Assembly: GCF_024305245.1 (NCBI RefSeq)
Contig: NZ_JAMWYX010000010.1
Span: forward strand, 62,001-126,000
Source: Erythrobacter sp.
Lineage (GTDB): Bacteria; Pseudomonadota; Alphaproteobacteria; Sphingomonadales; Sphingomonadaceae
Length of the DNA stretch: 64,000 bases
Reading direction: 5' to 3'
Part shown: in pieces, positions 9,307 through 17,482 of the stretch
Layout: every line of letters starts with the position of its first letter
How positions within the stretch are numbered: position 1 is the stretch's first letter
The notes under the pieces: model-generated
Database searches by the model: none
What the model saw: the letters and a program-made list of their open reading frames with translations, nothing else
What the model was told of the DNA's origin: nothing
Position numbers and translations under genes: made by a program

Positions 9307-11049
9307 GTGACCCCCTATACCCCGCCGACCGCCGACCAGCTGCTCGCCATCCGCGTCAATGCCGGGATCGAGGAACTGGCGCAAAGCGAACGCTTCGCCC
9401 ATGCCGAGCCCGATCTGGTCGAAGCCATCGTCGAAGGCGTCGGCGCGTTCGCCGCCGGGGAATTCGCACCGCTCAACCGCGTGGGCGATCTCGAAGGCGC
9501 GCGCCTCGAAAACGGCGTGGTGCGCCTGCCGGACGGGTTCCGGGAAGCCTACCACGCCTATGTCGAGCAGGGCTGGAACGCGATTGCCTCGCCCGAAGCA
9601 TTCGGCGGACAGGGCCTGCCCTTCACGCTGTCGTGCAATGTGCTGGAAAACCTCGGCGCGGCCAATATGGCCTTCACGCTGCTGCCCATGCTGTCGGTTG
9701 GCGCGATCGAAGCGCTGGAGCATCACGGGTCGAAGGATCAGCAGGCGAAATACCTCCCCGACCTGGTCAGCGGGCGCTGGTCGGGCACGATGAATCTGAC
9801 CGAGCCGGGCGCAGGCAGCGATGTCGGCGCGCTGCGCACCACCGCCGAACCGATCACGCAAGGGCCGCACGCGGGCCAGTACCGGATCACCGGGCAGAAG
9901 ATCTACATCACCTGGGGCGAGCATGATCTGGCCGACAACATCGTCCATCTGGTGCTGGCGCGGCTACCCGGCGCGCCCGAGGGGTCGCGCGGGATCAGCC
10001 TGTTCCTCGTGCCGAAATATCATGTGAACGACGACGGATCGCTTGGGACGCATAATGACCTGCGCTGTGTCAGCATCGAACACAAGCTGGGCATCAACGC
10101 CTCGCCCACCTGCGTCATGAGCTACGGCGACAACGGCGAGTGTATCGGCGAGCTGGTCGGTCACGAGAACAAGGGGTTGGCGGCGATGTTCACGATGATG
10201 AACAACGCGCGCATTAATGTCGGCAACCAGGGCGTGCAGATCGGTGAGCGCGCCACGCAGCAGGCGCTCGCCTACGCCCGCGACCGGGTGCAATCGGCGC
10301 GCGCCGGCTCGCCCGACAAGACCGCCGTGGCAATCATCGAGCATCCCGACGTGCGCCGCATGATCCTGCGGATGAAGGCGCTGACCGAGGGCAGCCGCGC
10401 GCTGCTGTACTACTGCGCAGGACAGGTCGATCGTGGCAATCTGGGCGATGCGGCGGCGAAGAACCGCGCCGAAATCGTCGTGCCGCTGATCAAGGCGTGG
10501 GGCACCGACATCGGCGTGGAGGTGGCAAGCCTCGGCATCCAGATCCACGGCGGGATGGGCTTTGTCGAGGAAACCGGCGCGGCGCAACACTGGCGCGATT
10601 CGCGCATCGCGCCGATCTACGAAGGCACCAACGGCATTCAGGCCGCCGACCTCGTCACCCGCAAGCTGGGCCTCGACGGGGGTGAGGCGATGGTGGCGCT
10701 GTTCGAAACCATCGCCCGCGAAGCCGCCGGTGAAGCGAACCTCGCTGCTCTGGCGCAGGACTGCGCCGCCATCGCGCGCTGGATGCAGAGCGAAGCGAGC
10801 CTCGACGATCGCCTTGCGGGCAGCGTGCCGTTCTGCACCATGGCCGCGGTTACGGTCGCAGGCTGGCAGCTGATGAAGCAGGCCGCAGCGGTGGCGGCGG
10901 GCGCAGCGCCGGCTCTGGCAGCGAGCAAGCCGGTAACGGTGCGGTTCTTCCTCGACCGGATCGTGCCCGAAGCGGCGGGTCTGAAGGCAGGCGCAACCGC
11001 CGGGGCCGATGGTCTTTATGCTCTCCCTGCCGAAGCGCTGGTCGGCTGA
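9307..11049 (+). CDS. Acyl-CoA dehydrogenase, long C-terminal-domain type
   Basis: 580 residues from GTG 9307. The order is that of the family: an N-terminal helical domain, the FAD/substrate motif MNLTEPGAGSDV (~160), a beta domain with ITGQKIYITWGEHD, and a C-terminal helical domain with IHGGMGFVEETGAAQHWRD and IYEGTNGIQ near residue 437, where the Glu is the expected catalytic base. A further ~120 residues make the extra C-terminal domain seen in large acyl-CoA dehydrogenases, including the DmdC (methylmercaptopropionyl-CoA) group. It oxidises an acyl-CoA to the enoyl-CoA with electrons passing to ETF. Substrate cannot be fixed from sequence alone. Confidence 0.9.
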   Translation: MTPYTPPTADQLLAIRVNAGIEELAQSERFAHAEPDLVEAIVEGVGAFAAGEFAPLNRVGDLEGARLENGVVRLPDGFREAYHAYVEQGWNAIASPEAFGGQGLPFTLSCNVLENLGAANMAFTLLPMLSVGAIEALEHHGSKDQQAKYLPDLVSGRWSGTMNLTEPGAGSDVGALRTTAEPITQGPHAGQYRITGQKIYITWGEHDLADNIVHLVLARLPGAPEGSRGISLFLVPKYHVNDDGSLGTHNDLRCVSIEHKLGINASPTCVMSYGDNGECIGELVGHENKGLAAMFTMMNNARINVGNQGVQIGERATQQALAYARDRVQSARAGSPDKTAVAIIEHPDVRRMILRMKALTEGSRALLYYCAGQVDRGNLGDAAAKNRAEIVVPLIKAWGTDIGVEVASLGIQIHGGMGFVEETGAAQHWRDSRIAPIYEGTNGIQAADLVTRKLGLDGGEAMVALFETIAREAAGEANLAALAQDCAAIARWMQSEASLDDRLAGSVPFCTMAAVTVAGWQLMKQAAAVAAGAAPALAASKPVTVRFFLDRIVPEAAGLKAGATAGADGLYALPAEALVG

Positions 11050-11050
11050 G

Positions 11051-11872
11051 ATGACCCAAGGGGGCGAGGCCTGGGAGCGGATCGCCGCCGCGCTGGAGCG
11101 GATGGCACCCCCGCCTGCGCCACCGACCGATTGGCTCGCGCACCCCGCCTATGTGTGGGACGGCCAAAGCGCGCGCAGTATCGCGGAGTTGGACGCGCTG
11201 CCGTTGGAGCGGCTCCACGGGATCGACACGCAAAAGCAAGCGCTGCGCGACTTGTGCGGACGTCTCGCGAGCGGCGCGGCGGCGCATGACGTGCTGCTAT
11301 GGGGCGCGCGCGGGATGGGCAAGTCGGCGCTGGTGCGCGCCGCTGTGGCCGATGTGCAGTCGGACAGCCCGCAGGCATTGGCGCTGGTGCAACTTGCCCC
11401 CGGCGCGCTGCCCGGTTTCCCGGCGCTGATCGCCGAACTGGCGCAGCAACCCCGCGCCTTTCTGCTGTTCATCGACGATCTCGGCTTCGGCGATGATGGA
11501 CGGGCCGAAATGCTCGCGCTGCGCGGTCTGCTCGACGGCGGCGTCGCCCCGCGTCCGGCGCATATCCGGATTGCGGTGACCGCCAACCGCCGCGCGATCA
11601 CCATGCGTGAGGATACGTCCGCCGCGCTGCACGAACGCGACGAGCGTGACGATGCGCTGGCGCTGGCTGACCGGTTCGGGCTGACGCTGGGATTCCATCC
11701 CGCCAGCCGCGAGACTTTTCTGGCGATGGTCGAAAGCTACACCGCGCCGCTCGGTCTGAGCGTCGATGCGGAGGAGGCGCTGGCCTTTGCGATCCAGCGC
11801 GGCAACCGATCAGGCCGCACCGCGCTGCAATTCGCCACGGAGCTTGCGGGGCGGGCAGGAAAACGCCTCTAG
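11051..11872 (+). CDS. DUF815 AAA-type ATP-binding protein
   Basis: 273 residues from ATG 11051, immediately after the acyl-CoA dehydrogenase stop. Walker A is GARGMGKSAL near residue 84, with a Walker B-like LFIDDLGF near 140 and an arginine-rich RKAI-type loop further on (VTANRRAITMRE). The pattern fits DUF815, a DnaC/IstB-like AAA ATPase family of unknown function. The N-terminal ~60 residues carry the short WDG/IAELD segment typical of the family. Coupling with the preceding dehydrogenase is positional only. Confidence 0.88.
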   Translation: MTQGGEAWERIAAALERMAPPPAPPTDWLAHPAYVWDGQSARSIAELDALPLERLHGIDTQKQALRDLCGRLASGAAAHDVLLWGARGMGKSALVRAAVADVQSDSPQALALVQLAPGALPGFPALIAELAQQPRAFLLFIDDLGFGDDGRAEMLALRGLLDGGVAPRPAHIRIAVTANRRAITMREDTSAALHERDERDDALALADRFGLTLGFHPASRETFLAMVESYTAPLGLSVDAEEALAFAIQRGNRSGRTALQFATELAGRAGKRL

Positions 11873-13350
11873 TTCGTCTGCTGGCCGGCCTGCTCGCGCA
11901 GATAATCCTCCTCGAACACCGCGCGCGGATCGCGCAGCTCGCTCTGCGGACGCAGCGGATCGCTCTGCAACCGGGCAATCGCGGGCGCTGGCGAGGCCGA
12001 GGGCGAACGCACCCGCCAGATGACGCCCGCCGTATCGTCGGACACCAGCAGCGCGCCATCTTGCGCCCATTCGACCCAGGTCGGCCGTCCGCGGGTGGTG
12101 CCTTCGCCGGTCAGGAACCCGGTCAGCACCGGCTGCGGCTTACCCACCGGATTGCCGCGCGCATCGAACTCCACATAGACCACATCATAGCCCGAGGGCG
12201 GCTTGCGGTTCCACGAGCCGTGCCGCGCCACGAAGGCACCGCTGGCGAAACGATCGCCCATCACGTGGCCTTCGCTGCTGAACACGAAGCCCAGCGCCGC
12301 GACATGCGGTCCCAGCGCGTATTCAGGGTTGCGGGTATATTCCATCAGGAATTGCGGCATCGGCGCTTCGACCCGGCGATCGATGTTGGTCTTGTAGTAG
12401 ATCCACGGCCAGCCATATTGCGCGCCCACCGGGACATTGGTGAGGTAATCGGGCACCAGATCCGACCCGAGCATGTCGCGCTCGTTCACTGTGACCCACA
12501 GCTCGCCGGTCCAGGGGCTGAAATCCATGCCGTTGGGATTGCGCAGGCCGACAGCGAACTGGCGCTGGCGACCGGCCTCGAGATCATATTCCCAGATCAT
12601 CGCCCGGCCCGCTTCGAAATCCATCCCCTGATCGCCGATATTGCTGACCGATCCGACCGCGACATACAGGCTGTTGCCATCGGGCGAGAGCTCGAGATTG
12701 CGCATCCAGTGGCCGCCGCCGCCGGGCAGATCCATCAGTTTGCGCGGGGTGCTGGTGACCTGGTCGGTCCCGAGCGTGTAGGGGAACGCCAGCACAGCGT
12801 TGTGATTGGCGACATACAGCGTGCCGTCCTGGTAGGCCATGCCCGAAGGCGAGTCGAGCCCTTCTTCGAGCAAGACCTGCTGCGTTTCGGCGGCGCCATC
12901 GCCATCAGTATCGCGAAGCATGATGATCTGGTTGGCGGATTCGCCCGCCGATCCGGCCTTGGCGAACAGGATGCCTTCGATCCAGCCGCGGACCGTCGCC
13001 ATGATCCCGCTCGCCTCGTTCTCCTTCGCCGGAGCGCGGGTCAGCGTGACCAGCACATCGCCATTGGGCAGCGTGTAGAGCACGCGCGGATGATCCAGCC
13101 CCTCGGCAAAACGCATCACCTCGAGCCCGGCGGCGGCTTCCGGCTTTTCGTCCGCAGCCCAGCCCACCGGCTCGGCAATCTTGACGGTCGGGAAGCTTTC
13201 GGCGGCAGGTTCCTGCAACACCGGATCGGTGCCGGCAACCGCCTCTACCGAAAGTTCGGCGGTGTCGCCGCGTGAGAGCCAGAACAGCACCGCGACGACC
13301 AGCAGGACGACGACGAGGACAGCGATTGCGATTTTGCGGGAGAATGCCAT
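11869..13350 (-). CDS. PQQ-dependent sugar (sorbosone) dehydrogenase-like protein
   Basis: 493 residues from ATG 13350. A signal anchor (IAIAVLVVVLLVVAVLFWL) is followed by a six-bladed beta-propeller of the soluble glucose/sorbosone dehydrogenase type, with motifs such as GLDSPSGMAY, LRNPNGMDFSPWTGELWVTV, VPVGAQYGWPW and HGSWNR. Family members oxidise aldoses with PQQ in the periplasm, but many have no proven substrate. The first blade holds about 60 residues of linker. The gene ends four bases inside the convergent DUF815 gene. Confidence 0.85.
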   Translation of the reverse strand: MAFSRKIAIAVLVVVLLVVAVLFWLSRGDTAELSVEAVAGTDPVLQEPAAESFPTVKIAEPVGWAADEKPEAAAGLEVMRFAEGLDHPRVLYTLPNGDVLVTLTRAPAKENEASGIMATVRGWIEGILFAKAGSAGESANQIIMLRDTDGDGAAETQQVLLEEGLDSPSGMAYQDGTLYVANHNAVLAFPYTLGTDQVTSTPRKLMDLPGGGGHWMRNLELSPDGNSLYVAVGSVSNIGDQGMDFEAGRAMIWEYDLEAGRQRQFAVGLRNPNGMDFSPWTGELWVTVNERDMLGSDLVPDYLTNVPVGAQYGWPWIYYKTNIDRRVEAPMPQFLMEYTRNPEYALGPHVAALGFVFSSEGHVMGDRFASGAFVARHGSWNRKPPSGYDVVYVEFDARGNPVGKPQPVLTGFLTGEGTTRGRPTWVEWAQDGALLVSDDTAGVIWRVRSPSASPAPAIARLQSDPLRPQSELRDPRAVFEEDYLREQAGQQTN

Positions 13351-13415
13351 GTGGGGGGAGATAGAGCCGCCGCGCCCCGGCGGCAACTGGCAAGCGACGC
13401 AAAGGCCCGATCCCG

Positions 13416-13916
13416 ATGTATGATTTCAAGCCCGATACCGCACTCGACCCGGTCGAGGTCCACCGCGAACTGCTCGGTGCCGCCGATGCGCTGACCGCAG
13501 GCGAGCCGGACGGTACCGCCAACATGGCCAATATCGCGGCGCTGCTGTGGGAATTCCTGCCCGATCTCAACTGGGCCGGGTTCTACCGCACCGCACCGAC
13601 CAAAGACGGCGCGGGCAGCGAGTTGGTGCTTGGCCCGTTCGTGGGCCGCCCCGCCTGCATCCGCATCCCGTTCGGCGCAGGCGTTTGCGGCGCGGCCGCG
13701 GAAAGTCGCGCCACGCAACTTGTCGCGGATGTCCATGCCTTCCCCGGCCACATCGCCTGCGACGCGGCGAGCCGTTCGGAACTGGTCGTGCCGGTGCTCC
13801 GCGATGGCGCGGTGATCGCGGTGATCGACCTCGATAGCCCCTCGCCCGCCCGCTTCGGCGCTGCCGATGCCGAAGGGATCGAGGCGCTGGCGGCGCTGCT
13901 GTCCGACCGTATCTGA
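13416..13916 (+). CDS. msrC: Free methionine-(R)-sulfoxide reductase, GAF domain
   Basis: 166 residues, a single GAF domain of the YebR/fRMsr family. It has NWAGFYR near residue 47, then GRPACIRIPFGAGVCGAAAE and HIACDAASRSELVVPV. These carry the three cysteines (about 87, 97 and 121) that correspond to the resolving and catalytic cysteines of the E. coli enzyme. It reduces free Met-R-sulfoxide with thioredoxin in the cytoplasm. It is divergent from the sugar dehydrogenase at 65 bp distance. Confidence 0.93.
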   Translation: MYDFKPDTALDPVEVHRELLGAADALTAGEPDGTANMANIAALLWEFLPDLNWAGFYRTAPTKDGAGSELVLGPFVGRPACIRIPFGAGVCGAAAESRATQLVADVHAFPGHIACDAASRSELVVPVLRDGAVIAVIDLDSPSPARFGAADAEGIEALAALLSDRI

Positions 13917-14059
13917 CAGAATTCCCGCCACTAGCGGCCCGAAACGGGACAGCGCCCTCAGCACTGCTTGGGGACGGGCGCGAGTCGATGGTAAGGTTTT
14001 GCTAACCATCGGTTTGCGCGCCATATCCCGCGCGCGGCTGCTTCAGGGGGAATCTGCCA

Positions 14060-14698
14060 ATGCCCACGCGCCTGCCCACCCGTTCGCTCACCGCGCTTAC
14101 GCTCACCATGCCTGCGCTTGCGCTGTCCACCGCCGCGATTGCACAGGATTACAGCGACTTGCCGCCGCTCAGCCCGATGAGCGAGGCGGAAGTGCGGACG
14201 TTGCCCGCCGAGTATCGCACCGCGCCGGTGATGACCGCCACGGCCGACACGCAGACCATCATCGGTGACGACGGGGTGGAGACGATCACCCGCACCCGCC
14301 GGATCGAATCGCCGCGCCCGCTCCCCGCTGCCCCGCAAGGTCACGCGATGCAGGGCTACACGCAGTCCTATGCTCCCGCGCAGGCCTATGCGCCCGCGGT
14401 GTTCGAGCGTGACCAGTGGATCGCGGAATGCCACCGCCGCACGGCGGGGCGGAACCGCGACGATACCGGACTTATCATCGGCGGGCTGCTCGGCGCGGTT
14501 GCGGGCGGCGTTGCCGGCTACGAGATCGCCGGCGGGGGTGATCGCGTGCTCGGCACCGTGCTCGGCGTGGGCGGCGGCGGGCTGATCGGCGGATTGCTCG
14601 GGAGCCTGTTCGGCGGGGACAAGGACAAGAACCGCTATGATTGCGAAGCCGCGCTCGACAGCTACCTGTCGCAATATGGCGCGCCGGGCACGGTGTAA
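14060..14698 (+). CDS. Glycine-zipper envelope protein, 3' end replaced by an inverted duplication
   Basis: 212 residues as the frame now reads. A Sec signal peptide (cleavage near AIAQ-DY, residue 29) leads to a Pro-rich region and a double glycine zipper (GLIIGGLLGAVAGGVAGYEI and GTVLGVGGGGLIGGLLGSLF, about 135-185), the 2TM glycine-zipper pattern of outer-membrane-associated proteins. The last six codons (APGTV and the stop) lie in the left arm of a 94-bp inverted repeat starting at 14681. Removing 14681-14773 rejoins the frame to codons up to 14950 (Gln/Pro-rich tail ending KMIKADR), giving about 265 residues. The gene therefore looks truncated by a recent rearrangement. RBS is AGGGGGA before the ATG. 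Confidence 0.8.
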   Translation: MPTRLPTRSLTALTLTMPALALSTAAIAQDYSDLPPLSPMSEAEVRTLPAEYRTAPVMTATADTQTIIGDDGVETITRTRRIESPRPLPAAPQGHAMQGYTQSYAPAQAYAPAVFERDQWIAECHRRTAGRNRDDTGLIIGGLLGAVAGGVAGYEIAGGGDRVLGTVLGVGGGGLIGGLLGSLFGGDKDKNRYDCEAALDSYLSQYGAPGTV

Positions 14699-14892
14699 TT
14701 TTCGTAACGCACCGTCTCGCGCACCACCACCTGCTGCTGCTGTTCGCTGCGCACCGGGACCATCACCATCTGCTACGGCTATTCCTATGCCCCGCCGCAG
14801 CAGATGGTGATGGTCCCGGTGCGCAGCGAACAGCAGCAGCAGGTGGTGGTGCGCGAGACGGTGCGTTACGAAAATTACACCGTGCCCGGCGC
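14681..14892. repeat. Perfect 94-bp inverted repeat with 24-bp loop
   Basis: Left arm 14681-14774 and right arm 14799-14892 are exact reverse complements over all 94 bases, separated by 24 bases (14775-14798). The right arm is good coding sequence for the original tail of the glycine-zipper gene; the left arm is its inverted copy and brings in-frame stops. Neither arm resembles a transposon end, and no transposase is near. The arrangement fits a template-switch (fold-back) duplication, or possibly an assembly or library artefact. Confidence 0.95.
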
Positions 14893-14950
14893 TGTGCGCG
14901 AAATCCCCGCAGCGCGCCCCTCGCCCAAGATGATCAAGGCCGACCGCTAG
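14771..14950 (+). pseudogene. Detached 3' part of the glycine-zipper gene
   Basis: In the same frame as the gene starting at 14060, these codons read CYGYSYAPPQQMVMVPVRSE, then a run of four Gln, VVVRETVRYENYTVPG and end in KMIKADR before TAG 14948-14950. Gln-, Val- and Tyr-rich tails of this style follow the glycine zipper in related envelope proteins, from memory of the family. No start codon or ribosome-binding site serves it, so it is probably not expressed separately. Confidence 0.7.
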
Positions 14951-14981
14951 AGCCTTTCCTCTGCCTTGATGGCAGGCACAG

Positions 14982-15023
14982 AAAGCCCCGGAAGTTGCAT
15001 GGCGCGACTTTCCGGGGCTTTTG
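14982..15023. terminator. Bidirectional terminator between the glycine-zipper gene and parB
   Basis: Arms AAAGCCCCGGAAGT and ACTTTCCGGGGCTTTT enclose a short loop, with a T run on the plus side and matching A/T on the minus side. The hairpin lies between two convergent genes and can end both transcripts. Confidence 0.8.
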
Positions 15024-15050
15024 ATTCGGTGAAACGCGGGGTGGGTGTTC

Positions 15051-16016
15051 TCAGAATTCGCCGCCGGTGAGGCGCTGGCACACCAGATCGAGCTGATCCA
15101 GCGTGGTGTAGCGGATCGTAATCGTGCCCTTGCGCGGATCGACTTCGGGCTTGATCCGGACGCCAAGCCCCAGAAATTCCTCGAGATGATGCTGCACGGC
15201 GAGAATATCGGCGTTTTCCGCCGGTTCGGCGCGGTGGCCAGCGTTGCGGGCAGCGCCGTCCTTGCCAGCCTTGCGGGTCAACCCCTCCATGTCGCGCACC
15301 GACAGCCCATCGGCCACCGCGATTTCCGCCAGATGCGCGGCATCGGGCCGCCCGATCAGCGCGCGGACATGACCGGTGCTGAGCTTGCCCTGCTCGACCA
15401 GATCCAGCACCCTGTCGGGCAGCGTCATCAGCCGCATCATGTTCGCGACATGGCTGCGCGACTTTTCGACCATCTTGGCGATGTCGACCTGGATCATGCC
15501 CTCGTCTTCGGAGAGCCGGTGATAGGCGCGCGCTTCCTCGACCGGGTTCAGATCTTCGCGCTGCAGGTTCTCGATCAGTGCGAGCGCCATCACTTCGCGG
15601 TCTGTCAGGGTGCGGACCAGCGCCGGGATCTCGTGCAGACGCGCCTTCTGCGCCGCACGCCAGCGCCGCTCGCCTGCAACCAGCTGATAACCGGTGCCTT
15701 CGGGATGGGGCCGAACGATAATCGGCTGGATCACTCCGCGCGTGGCGATCGAGGCCGCCAGTTCATCCAGCGCCGCTTCGTCGAAATGCTTGCGGGGGTT
15801 GCCCGGCAGCGGCTTGATCGTGGCGAGCGCCAACATCCGCAGGGCCGCGCCGCCGGGTGTCGGTGCATCGACAGGCTCTTCGCGCCGGACCAATGGCTCC
15901 TCGCGCCGGGTCTCGCCCAGCAGCGCGCCCAGACCCTTGCCCAACCGCCGCGGCTTTTCCGCAGCCGCGCGCATTGTTGGAGCAGTATCAACGGCTTGAT
16001 CGGTATCTTCGCTCAT
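15051..16016 (-). CDS. parB: ParB chromosome-partitioning protein
   Basis: 321 residues from ATG 16016, overlapping the parA stop (ATGA). Order: N-terminal RLGKGLGALLGE (ParA-stimulating Arg/Lys peptide), ParB/Srx CTPase domain with NPRKHFDEAALDELAASI and the CTP-binding GERRWRA box (about 130), a helix-turn-helix (DIAKMVEKSRSHVANMMRL) that reads parS, and a C-terminal dimer domain. ParB loads at parS, spreads as a CTP-dependent clamp and recruits ParA and, in alphaproteobacteria, PopZ. Seven parS sites lie just upstream of this gene, and a PopZ homologue is at 38.0 kb. Confidence 0.97.
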   Translation of the reverse strand: MSEDTDQAVDTAPTMRAAAEKPRRLGKGLGALLGETRREEPLVRREEPVDAPTPGGAALRMLALATIKPLPGNPRKHFDEAALDELAASIATRGVIQPIIVRPHPEGTGYQLVAGERRWRAAQKARLHEIPALVRTLTDREVMALALIENLQREDLNPVEEARAYHRLSEDEGMIQVDIAKMVEKSRSHVANMMRLMTLPDRVLDLVEQGKLSTGHVRALIGRPDAAHLAEIAVADGLSVRDMEGLTRKAGKDGAARNAGHRAEPAENADILAVQHHLEEFLGLGVRIKPEVDPRKGTITIRYTTLDQLDLVCQRLTGGEF

Positions 16017-16789
16017 GCGGCTTGCCTTTCTGCGGGGAAGCGCCCGATCAATTCGCGCGCCAGGGCCATATAGGCGCGGCTGCCGGTGCAATGCTGGTCA
16101 TAGATCAGCGCGGGCAGCCCGTGGCTCGGCGCTTCGGACAGGCGCACGTTTCGGGGAATGACGGTTTCGAACACCAGCTTGCCGAGGCAATCGCGGACAT
16201 CGTCGGACACCTGATCGGTCAGCCGGTTGCGGCGATCAAACATCGTCAGCGCCACGCCGATGATGCCAAGCCGCGGATTGAAGCGCTGCTGCACCTGATC
16301 GACCGTCTGGAGAAGCTGGCTCAGCCCTTCGAGCGCGAAGAATTCGCACTGCAGCGGCACCAGCAGCGTATCGGCGGCGCACAGCGCGTTCAGCGTCAGC
16401 AGCCCCAAGGACGGCGGACAATCGATAAACGCAATATCGTGGCTGGTATGATTCGCCAGCGCATCGCGCAACCGCGAGGTGCGATCCTCGACCGAAACCA
16501 GCTCGATCTCGGCCCCGCTGAGATCGACCGTTGCTGGTACGATATCCAACCGCGGGATACTGGTCGGCACGATGGCGTCTTCCAGCGCGACTTCGTCGAC
16601 CAGCAGATCGTAGCTCGAGACTTCGCGCGATGCGGCCTGCACGCCAAGCCCGGTCGAGGCGTTGCCCTGCGGATCGAGGTCGATCAGCAGCGTGCGCCAT
16701 CCGGTCGCGGCCATCGCGGTGGCAATGTTGATCGCGGTCGTGGTTTTACCCACCCCGCCCTTCTGGTTGGCAATCGCGATGGTCAGCAT
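16013..16789 (-). CDS. parA: ParA chromosome-partitioning ATPase
   Basis: 258 residues. Deviant Walker A KGGVGKTTT at residues 10-18, the switch region DLDPQGNAS near 38, and FIDCPPS near 121 mark the ParA/Soj family. It is of chromosomal type without an N-terminal DNA-binding domain. It forms ATP-dependent dimers on nucleoid DNA and moves the ParB-parS complex after origin duplication. Translationally coupled to parB by a 4-base overlap. Confidence 0.97.
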   Translation of the reverse strand: MLTIAIANQKGGVGKTTTAINIATAMAATGWRTLLIDLDPQGNASTGLGVQAASREVSSYDLLVDEVALEDAIVPTSIPRLDIVPATVDLSGAEIELVSVEDRTSRLRDALANHTSHDIAFIDCPPSLGLLTLNALCAADTLLVPLQCEFFALEGLSQLLQTVDQVQQRFNPRLGIIGVALTMFDRRNRLTDQVSDDVRDCLGKLVFETVIPRNVRLSEAPSHGLPALIYDQHCTGSRAYMALARELIGRFPAERQAA

Positions 16790-16855
16790 GGCGTATCCCG
16801 TCCTTCCCGCAGCCGAAATTGCCTGAATCGCGGCGTTCCGGGGGTGTGTCGCGTG

Positions 16856-17482
16856 TCAGGCCTTCACAATGATTCCCGCATCGGGATCGGTCAAGGAATG
16901 TTTCACGTGAAACATTGCTCGAATCGAAGGTTTCAACGCCTCCAACTCCTGCGCCGCCGAGCGGCCCTTGGGCAAGACATAGGCAGTCGCCGCTGTGGAG
17001 AAGGGTGCGGACAAGCTCAGGAGCTTCGGCAAGGGCGCAAACGCACGGGCGGAAATGGCGCGGGCGGCGAAGGGGGTAACCCGCTCCAACCGCTGCCCTT
17101 CGACCCGGCATTTCCGCAGATCGAGCGCCGCAATGCATCTTTCGAGAAATTCCACCCGGCGCGCCCGGGATTCGACCAGCACCATCGGCATGTTGGGGCA
17201 CAGCGCCGCTATTACCAACCCCGGAAATCCCGGCCCACTCCCGAGATCGAGCCAAGGGCCGATCGCATTCGGCCCCAATGTTTCTCGTGAAACATTTTCG
17301 ATGAGTTGCGCCGAATCGGCAATGTGGCGCTGCCAGATATGCGGCTCGGTCGCCTTGGCGATCAGATTCTGGCGCTGATTCTCCTCCAGCACCAGCGCGG
17401 CGAATGTCGCCATCCGCGCCATTGCGTCCGCATCGGCGAGGGTCGCGACATAGGCGCGGGCCTCCTCTTCAGTCCTGATCAC
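16856..17482 (-). CDS. rsmG: 16S rRNA (guanine-527-N7)-methyltransferase RsmG (GidB)
   Basis: 208 residues from GTG 17482, which overlaps the mnmG stop (GTGA). The SAM-binding motif [14 protein letters not shown] is at about 78-91. RsmG makes m7G527 in 16S rRNA; its loss gives low-level streptomycin resistance. Two parS sequences are inside the gene: one encodes NVSRET at residues 63-68, the other encodes MFHVKH at about 190-195 near the C-terminus. The peptides appear to be dictated by the DNA site rather than by the enzyme fold. Confidence 0.95.
   Translation of the reverse strand: MIRTEEEARAYVATLADADAMARMATFAALVLEENQRQNLIAKATEPHIWQRHIADSAQLIENVSRETLGPNAIGPWLDLGSGPGFPGLVIAALCPNMPMVLVESRARRVEFLERCIAALDLRKCRVEGQRLERVTPFAARAISARAFAPLPKLLSLSAPFSTAATAYVLPKGRSAAQELEALKPSIRAMFHVKHSLTDPDAGIIVKA
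16899..16914. promoter_or_regulatory. parS site 1 (perfect)
   Basis: TGTTTCACGTGAAACA, the exact palindromic ParB-binding sequence. It lies in the 3' part of rsmG. Confidence 0.95.
17279..17294. promoter_or_regulatory. parS site 2 (one mismatch)
   Basis: TGTTTCTCGTGAAACA, one base different from the consensus in the left half. It lies in the 5' part of rsmG, where it encodes NVSRET. Confidence 0.85.

Noticed and set aside
12061-13275. A 404-codon plus-strand frame opposite the sugar dehydrogenase
   Set aside because: Its composition is that of a reverse-complement shadow; the minus strand gives a coherent secreted propeller protein.
14681-14892. The long inverted repeat as the two ends of a mobile element
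   Set aside because: The loop is only 24 bp, too small for cargo, and one arm is native coding sequence. No transposase or target-site duplication is seen.
13958-15166. A 402-codon minus-strand frame over the glycine-zipper region
   Set aside because: It owes its length to the inverted duplication and to shadow coding; it has no domain and ends inside parB.
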